In this document: positions 57,942 to 62,918 of the stretch, piece by piece
Numbering within the stretch: position 1 is the first letter of the stretch
How the letters are laid out: every line of letters starts with the position of its first letter
NCBI RefSeq assembly: GCF_014698115.1
Contig: NZ_JACJSJ010000046.1
Span: 1-62,918, forward strand
Direction: 5' to 3'
DNA: 62,918 nt
Origin: Nostoc sp. FACHB-973
GTDB lineage: Bacteria > Cyanobacteriota > Cyanobacteriia > Cyanobacteriales > Nostocaceae
The notes under the pieces: model-generated
Seen by the model: only the letters and a program-made list of their open reading frames with translations
The model's database searches: none
What the model was told of the DNA's origin: nothing
Translations under genes and position numbers: made by a program

Positions 57942-59093
57942 TTACTTTTTAACTTTGATTTTGGAACTAACAAATTTGGTGGCATTGACAGCAACCGTAG
58001 CAGTTGTACTTGCTCCACCTGTAGCGATTCCTGCTGCAATTTCAGAGCCAAATGCTACTGTTTTACCTAATCCTGTCCAAACAGCTATTCCACCACCTGC
58101 GGCTAATGCAGATGCCAGGATAGGAGAAACTAACCCAACAAAAAGCAGAAATATCATCGGTTGATTTTGTTCGGAATTAGCGATAAGTTGTCCGCACAAA
58201 CCAATAATCATGTTGAAGCAGAGTTTCGCCATTCCAACGGTGAAATAACCAGTTAGCCAAGCGAAAATAGGTTTTGCCCCAAAGGGGAGTAGCGAACCGC
58301 CTATTGCCAACGGGCCAAGTAGGGCAGTTAAAAGCATCGTGAATTCTATACCCCACTGGTAAGCGTTATTGAGCGCGAGGAGGATAACTGCGACAAATCC
58401 GGTAATCATCGAACCGATTGTACTGGTGATAGTGTTACCAATCTTTTCGGCGATTTGACCAGGGGAGAGGTTTTCGAGCGCGTCTTTAGCATCAGATAAA
58501 GCTTGAAGAGGGTTAAATTCCCAACTACCGCTATCGGGGGCTTCTCCTTTAAATAGATCGGGGGCTGAGGTTTTGAGTTCTGCTTCTGCTTGTTGCAAGC
58601 AGGTGATTGAATCTTGCGTGTTACCAGGGATGGAGCGGCATCTTTCCATTGCTGCCCCTACTTGCTGCTGGAGGGCAATATTGCCGACTGCGCGGTTGAA
58701 TGCTACTTCTAGGTTGGCTCCGGCAGCAGTAAATTCCAGGATGTCATTATTAACAGTATTAATGTATCCCCGGATGGCGAGTGTTCCACTTCTGAGTAAA
58801 GTGCCATTGTTAGCTAGTAGCCCGATAACCAGAATGGGCCATATCCAACTGGAGAGAGCTTTCATATCTTCTTGATTTATCCAGTTTTTGCCTAACTCAA
58901 CCATAAAAAGGGTGAGTGTAGCGATCGCAAAAAACTGACCAACTTTGCACATCGAGCCGTACAAATTGCCGTTGAGGGTTTCCTGCCAAAGTTCATTGAA
59001 ACCTTCTGCTACTAGTTGCGCTCCAGCTGACGCATTTTCTAAAATGTCTTGCCCGAAGAATGGGTCGGTTGCAATTACAAGATGTTCTAACAT
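57942..59093 (-). CDS. VirB6/TrbL-like polytopic T4SS protein
   Basis: A 383-residue polytopic membrane protein. Several hydrophobic helices are visible: FFAIATLTLFMVELG, WIWPILVIGLLANNG, MITGFVAVILLALNNAYQW, LLTALLGPLAIGGSLLPFG, FLLFVGLVSPILASALAAGGG. A soluble loop with two cysteines (ERCRSIPGN...ITCLQQ) separates the first and second groups. It lies in a T4SS block between VirB5- and VirB8-like genes, which is where VirB6 belongs. Confidence 0.7.
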   Translation of the reverse strand: MLEHLVIATDPFFGQDILENASAGAQLVAEGFNELWQETLNGNLYGSMCKVGQFFAIATLTLFMVELGKNWINQEDMKALSSWIWPILVIGLLANNGTLLRSGTLAIRGYINTVNNDILEFTAAGANLEVAFNRAVGNIALQQQVGAAMERCRSIPGNTQDSITCLQQAEAELKTSAPDLFKGEAPDSGSWEFNPLQALSDAKDALENLSPGQIAEKIGNTITSTIGSMITGFVAVILLALNNAYQWGIEFTMLLTALLGPLAIGGSLLPFGAKPIFAWLTGYFTVGMAKLCFNMIIGLCGQLIANSEQNQPMIFLLFVGLVSPILASALAAGGGIAVWTGLGKTVAFGSEIAAGIATGGASTTATVAVNATKFVSSKIKVKK

Positions 59094-59119
59094 GGTCTGT
59101 ATTATGTACCTGATAGAGA

Positions 59120-59150
59120 GTTGATCATCTCTGCAATTGAGATGACCAAC
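59120..59150 (-). promoter_or_regulatory. Hairpin between the VirB5-like and VirB6-like genes
   Basis: GTTG-ATCATCTC and GAGATGAC-CAAC form a near-perfect stem with a loop of about 7 bases, 27 bases before the start at 59093. No T-run follows, so read-through is expected. It may tune the ratio of the two products. Confidence 0.5.
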
Positions 59151-59163
59151 TAATTAGGGTGAA

Positions 59164-59895
59164 TTATTCACCTGCGGTAGTTTTGAGACTGCTAAACCCA
59201 CTGATTTCGACATACTGGGCGCTGATACCGTCCATCATCAGGTTTTGACGACGGCGATCGCTTGCCCCTTGTTCGGCAAGTTGAGATAGCATCAGGTTAG
59301 TTTGCTGGGCATCGTGCCGTGTTTGCAGTCCGTCAATGCGAGATTGACCCAACATTGATACAATTTGCGAGTTTTGGGCAGCAATGACCTTGAGGATGTT
59401 TTGTGAAGCATCCATTGGTTGTGCAGATTCTGCGAGTTCTTTGGCATCAGCTACAGTTTGTTCAGTTGCTTCTATCTCATTTTTGGTACGTTCCTGACCG
59501 ACTTCCCCTAAAACGCTGGCGATCGTAGCGCGGGTGGTTTCTCTCTCCAGTTCGTTAGCTGCACTGACCGCAGCTTCAACTGTGTTGCTTTCATTCCAGT
59601 TACCCTTGCTCTTGAGTTGTTCTTTGAGCTTTTCGGCTGAGTTTACTGGATCTGGCATATCCATACTGCCAGTCTGAATAGCAGTTTTAGCTTCGCCTTT
59701 CATCCCACCCCATTTATTAGTTACTGAGGTGAGTTCTTTTTTGGTTTCCTCAAAATAGTTATTGAATTTCCCCAAAACCTTGAAGAAATCGTCAATTGAA
59801 AAGGCGTAACTAGGTGCTGTACCGAGTAAAGTAACCAGACCAATTATTGACCCGATTATTACTCCTTTCTTAGTAAACTTGAATTTTGGTTTCAT
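59164..59895 (-). CDS. VirB5-like exported helical T4SS protein
   Basis: A 243-residue protein with a signal peptide (MKPKFKFTKKGVIIGSIIGLVTLLGTAPSYA, probable cleavage after SYA). The mature part is almost wholly helical and charged, with ELERETTRATIASVLGEVGQERTKNEIEATEQTVADAKE and LRDAQQT-like heptads near the end. Size and helical character fit VirB5 (minor pilus/adhesin), which often lies next to VirB6. The start at 59895 is chosen over 59919 because the signal peptide then begins correctly. Confidence 0.6.
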   Translation of the reverse strand: MKPKFKFTKKGVIIGSIIGLVTLLGTAPSYAFSIDDFFKVLGKFNNYFEETKKELTSVTNKWGGMKGEAKTAIQTGSMDMPDPVNSAEKLKEQLKSKGNWNESNTVEAAVSAANELERETTRATIASVLGEVGQERTKNEIEATEQTVADAKELAESAQPMDASQNILKVIAAQNSQIVSMLGQSRIDGLQTRHDAQQTNLMLSQLAEQGASDRRRQNLMMDGISAQYVEISGFSSLKTTAGE

Positions 59896-60007
59896 ACTTT
59901 CGGTGGATAAAATAATCAATGTGGCAATTAAAGTTAAGCCACTTGTTTATGAGTTATTGATTCTTCTTGTTATCAATTCAGATTATTCTTAGTTTTTCTT
60001 CTATAAT

Positions 60008-62918
60008 TTATGCTGACTTTAATTGCTGATTGTTATTGTTATCCAATAATTGTTGTGCTTCTTGACTTAACTCATCTCCCCGAAGCATTTGTATGTAGCT
60101 TTCTGAAAATTTCACCATACCCAGCATTGGATTATCGGCATATTTATTGAGAAATAAAGTGCGTAATTCTTGCTCGTTCGGGTTATTTGCTACTGCTGCA
60201 AGTAAGCAATAAGCAGGATAATATCTACAGAAAGTAAGTTTGCCATTATCATCAAGTAACCACTGTGAATAAATACTTTCACGTTTTGGAAAGAATGCTT
60301 CGGTACTATTACGCGAGATAATTTCATAAGGATATTTAAACCTGCTCACAAATGGGTCAACTGCCGATGTTTGAATCCGACCGATCAGGCGGGTTGTGAT
60401 GTTAGCAAATATCTTGGAAGCAGACTTACTTTGGAAAATACTTTCTGGTTCTTGGGCAGATAAAATTACACGTATACCTGCTTTTGCACCGTTAGCGCAG
60501 AGTCTACCAATTAGCTCGGCTATGCTCTCAAAATTGAATAAAATTGGTGCTTCGTCTAAGAAAAATATTGATACTTTAGATGATAAAGCTCTACGTAAGG
60601 CTGCGGAATAGGCACTCAGAGCGAGGACTGCGGCATCGGCTTCACTCCCAAGCGATCGCAGTGCGAATACAAGCAATCGAGCATCAGTTTTAAAGCTAGA
60701 TGGATTGGCGATTGATTGCCCAACTCGTGAATTTAGCCAAAACTTTAATCGCAATCTGATTTGGTCAAGAGCATCGAGAATTTCTTTACTATTATTGGTG
60801 ATGGAATCGAGCTTGATAAATCCAGGCGAACAATAATTATAGAAATCTTTAAGTGTGGGAATATCTGCCCATTCAGGTGTTCCCAATCCATTTTCTAATG
60901 CTAGCTTGTACCGAAGTTTGATATCTTCATCGTTGTAAAAAGTTTCAATTGTGATTGTAATGATACTTTCAATATTTGATACTGTTGTCGGACTTACCCC
61001 TACAGGATTTGTCCCTAACACCATAATCATTAATGTGGATTTCAAGAATTCCTTGAAATCGGTCATTCTCTCTTTAATAACTTCAGGCTCATACCCCCTT
61101 AAATCAGGTAATTCAAATAGATTGTTTGATTCTTTACTAATATCGAAATACGCCCCTTCTTCTCCCATAAATTTGGTGTAGTCAGTAAACGTGCTAGTAC
61201 CATCGGGTTTAGGATAATCAAGCGCAATTACGGGAATGTTTTGAGCCAAGGCAGGTGTTAATAGACCTGCTACTAAAACGGATTTACCCGCACGGGTAGT
61301 ACCAAAAATGGCGAGATTTTTGTGCTGCTTGTACAAGTCAAGATGTACTGGGGTTCCTCCCTCTTCAGCAATTAGCTCAAACCCAGATTTATCTCCTGTA
61401 GCTGTTCTAACTATCGGCATGAGTCCGGGAACTTCGGATGAGAAATAAGGGAGGCGACGGTTAAAGGGTCTTGTAAGTAGGTTTTCCCAAACAACAGGTA
61501 CACATTGTAACCATGTTTTCCAGGCATACTCGATTTCTCTATCAACTACAGCAGGTCGCAAGAAGCAGCTAGAAAGATATTGGCAAGCTTCATCAAGTTT
61601 TTGACGACTGTGACGATGGACACAAAAAACAACAGCAGTATGAATCGGGAGACTGCCTCTGAGGATAGTTTCTTGTGCCTTAACTGCCTCCTCGATGTTC
61701 ATGTTGGCTTTTACGTCAATTGACCCCTTCTCGGAAGACATGGCGCTGGAGGTAATTGACTGTTTGGTAATCCGTTGCAGAGCAGTTTTGGCGAGTCCTT
61801 GGTTGGCTTTAGATAGCTGGCAGATAATCTCAGTATCGGAGATTTTTTCTTTGGATATTACCTCCCAGAGGTATCGAAGCTGGGCGTATTCATCTACCCA
61901 ACCCTGGGGCTTTTCGCTGAACTGAAGAACGCCGATATACTTGTCTTGTAGTCTTACCCAGCTGCGATCGAGAAACGGGACAGATTTTTCATTCTCCAGC
62001 ATCAGGTGGCGAATGTGGAAATCGCTAGTTTGAACTTCTCGAAGTCCCTCTTCATCTAATATGAGGGGATTGGGAACTTTGGGCGCATCGCTACGGTTAA
62101 ATTGACTCCAAAGAATTGACCATACCTCCTCACTTGTGACTGCTCGTACTGAAAGCCCCATCGAGTTTGTCAAGAGTTGTTCCCACCGTTGAAACCCAGA
62201 AGTAAAACTATCCCGTAAGATTGTTTCAATTCGTTCTTGCCGAACACTGTGAATTTGTCCAGTAAATTGGAACCAGGCATTTTGCAATTGTTTGATAGTT
62301 TTTTCAATTGCATCATTTGAGCGACTATCTTCAGAAGCCAGGACACTATAGGTACACCAGAAACGTAAAAACTTATTTTTACGAGTTCCCGCTTTAGTGA
62401 GTTCTCTTGCCCGCAGACGTTCCGATCGCACTAATAAAGTTAGTTGCTCTAGGTCGCATTTATCCTCTATCTTTTTTAGTTCCTGCTGCCGGAGAAAATC
62501 ATCAGTGAACGAACCAAGATGAATTGTTAAGGTTTCGCGTTCGGGAAGTTCTTTGAGTCCGCCCTCAATATTTTCAAAAATCGGGAGAATCTGTTCTTCT
62601 GGTAAAGACGGGTGGACTCCTTGTACGTCGAAGCAGAACTTAATTTGAATATCTTCTTTTTTCTGGAGGATGAGTGCGCCGATATCTCTACGACCAGCAA
62701 GCGAGATACTTGCAATCCCGGCTAAATGAGTAAGTAGAACAAGGTGAAAAAACCAAACTGTGTAAAGATAAGTAAATACATAAATGTGTCTACCAAGGTA
62801 ACAGCGTATGGGCAGCCGTTTAAGGGTATTTCTGACTCGTGAGCAAGATAGAACTTTGTTCAACCTGAGAACGGCAGATGTACCGCAGAAAGTTAAAGAC
62901 AGAGCAGAAGTAATTAGA
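60008..62918 (-). CDS. virB4: VirB4/TraC-type T4SS ATPase, 5' end outside window
   Basis: At least 951 residues are seen; the frame stays open to the right edge, so the true start probably lies outside (a TTG at 62863 is only the first possible start inside). The N-terminal part includes hydrophobic stretches (YVFTYLYTVWFFHLVLLTHLAGI) that might be a membrane segment or a VirB3-like fusion. The C-terminal ATPase shows Walker A NLAIFGTTRAGKSVLVAGLL (near 520), VIALDYPKPDGTSTF, Walker B VSIFFLDEAPILFNF, and VILSAQEPESIFQSK. VirB4 energises pilus assembly and substrate transfer. It heads the leftward T4SS operon. Confidence 0.88.
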   Translation of the reverse strand, partial: LITSALSLTFCGTSAVLRLNKVLSCSRVRNTLKRLPIRCYLGRHIYVFTYLYTVWFFHLVLLTHLAGIASISLAGRRDIGALILQKKEDIQIKFCFDVQGVHPSLPEEQILPIFENIEGGLKELPERETLTIHLGSFTDDFLRQQELKKIEDKCDLEQLTLLVRSERLRARELTKAGTRKNKFLRFWCTYSVLASEDSRSNDAIEKTIKQLQNAWFQFTGQIHSVRQERIETILRDSFTSGFQRWEQLLTNSMGLSVRAVTSEEVWSILWSQFNRSDAPKVPNPLILDEEGLREVQTSDFHIRHLMLENEKSVPFLDRSWVRLQDKYIGVLQFSEKPQGWVDEYAQLRYLWEVISKEKISDTEIICQLSKANQGLAKTALQRITKQSITSSAMSSEKGSIDVKANMNIEEAVKAQETILRGSLPIHTAVVFCVHRHSRQKLDEACQYLSSCFLRPAVVDREIEYAWKTWLQCVPVVWENLLTRPFNRRLPYFSSEVPGLMPIVRTATGDKSGFELIAEEGGTPVHLDLYKQHKNLAIFGTTRAGKSVLVAGLLTPALAQNIPVIALDYPKPDGTSTFTDYTKFMGEEGAYFDISKESNNLFELPDLRGYEPEVIKERMTDFKEFLKSTLMIMVLGTNPVGVSPTTVSNIESIITITIETFYNDEDIKLRYKLALENGLGTPEWADIPTLKDFYNYCSPGFIKLDSITNNSKEILDALDQIRLRLKFWLNSRVGQSIANPSSFKTDARLLVFALRSLGSEADAAVLALSAYSAALRRALSSKVSIFFLDEAPILFNFESIAELIGRLCANGAKAGIRVILSAQEPESIFQSKSASKIFANITTRLIGRIQTSAVDPFVSRFKYPYEIISRNSTEAFFPKRESIYSQWLLDDNGKLTFCRYYPAYCLLAAVANNPNEQELRTLFLNKYADNPMLGMVKFSESYIQMLRGDELSQEAQQLLDNNNNQQLKSA

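Noticed and set aside
1..62918. CRISPR arrays, tRNA and rRNA genes
   Set aside because: No regularly spaced direct repeats and no tRNA- or rRNA-like sequences were noticed on reading; a covariance search was not possible.

Overview
The window reads as a large plasmid (or an integrated plasmid-like element) of a filamentous, Nostoc-type cyanobacterium. The cyanobacterial HIP1 octamer GCGATCGC recurs (for example at 608-615). Short GC-rich palindromic repeats typical of Nostocales appear between and inside genes. There are two partition systems and a type IV secretion (T4SS) block, but no rRNA, tRNA or ribosomal genes. Nearly all plasmid-core genes lie on the minus strand.

Layout. 1-2455 (+): end of a truncated gene, then a ParR-like/ParM actin-type partition pair. 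2548-3440 (-): two tandem small paralogues. 3441-7154 (+): an inserted accessory segment with a repeat, an integron-attC-like site, a RibD/DHFR-type cassette gene ending in GCCTAAC, and a rifamycin phosphotransferase (rph). 7211-8964 (-): parA-parB. 9103-21477 (mostly -): a plasmid replisome made of ssb, an ssb-like partner, delta' and delta clamp-loader subunits, a compact family B DNA polymerase, DnaX, the beta clamp DnaN and a DUF5895-type protein. A hypothetical gene and a lipoprotein gene are inserted on the plus strand. 21855-26918 (+): a very large exonuclease/RecQ/UvrD helicase gene broken by an in-frame TAG. 27010-33940 (-): a PRTRC-like cassette (E1/ThiF-, E2- and JAMM-like proteins plus C and probable E and F proteins) with a primase-polymerase upstream and a RecB/Cas4-like nuclease and adenine methylase downstream. 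34370-35620 (+): a ribbon-helix-helix gene under a large operator, followed by a MITE-like repeat. 35984-45699: a MrfA-like helicase, a glycosyltransferase with a FolD-like protein, an NTF2-like cassette gene with a second attC-like site, several hypotheticals and an HNH-type protein. 45728-47140 (-): a DpdA/TGT-like gene fused to DUF6884 and broken by an in-frame TGA. 47214-62918 (-): hypotheticals, then VirD4, VirB9-, VirB10-, VirB8-, VirB6- and VirB5-like proteins and a VirB4 gene cut by the window edge.

How it fits together. The plasmid seems to carry most of its own DNA-synthesis machinery: clamp, loader, polymerase, SSB and primase-polymerase. Several other proteins end or begin with clamp-binding-like peptides (QLSLF, QLSLL), as if they plug into that clamp. 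Partition is by ParABS-like and ParMR-like modules, and transfer by the T4SS. No relaxase, replication initiator or conventional origin was recognised here.

The most unusual signal is a shared upstream element. Eleven minus-strand genes, nearly all DNA-replication or DNA-processing or unknown, carry an RCWNACGC octamer a few dozen bases before the start. It is usually followed by a hairpin abutting the start, and in seven cases preceded by an ACCAC box. It is absent from the T4SS genes and may be a plasmid-specific promoter or RNA leader.
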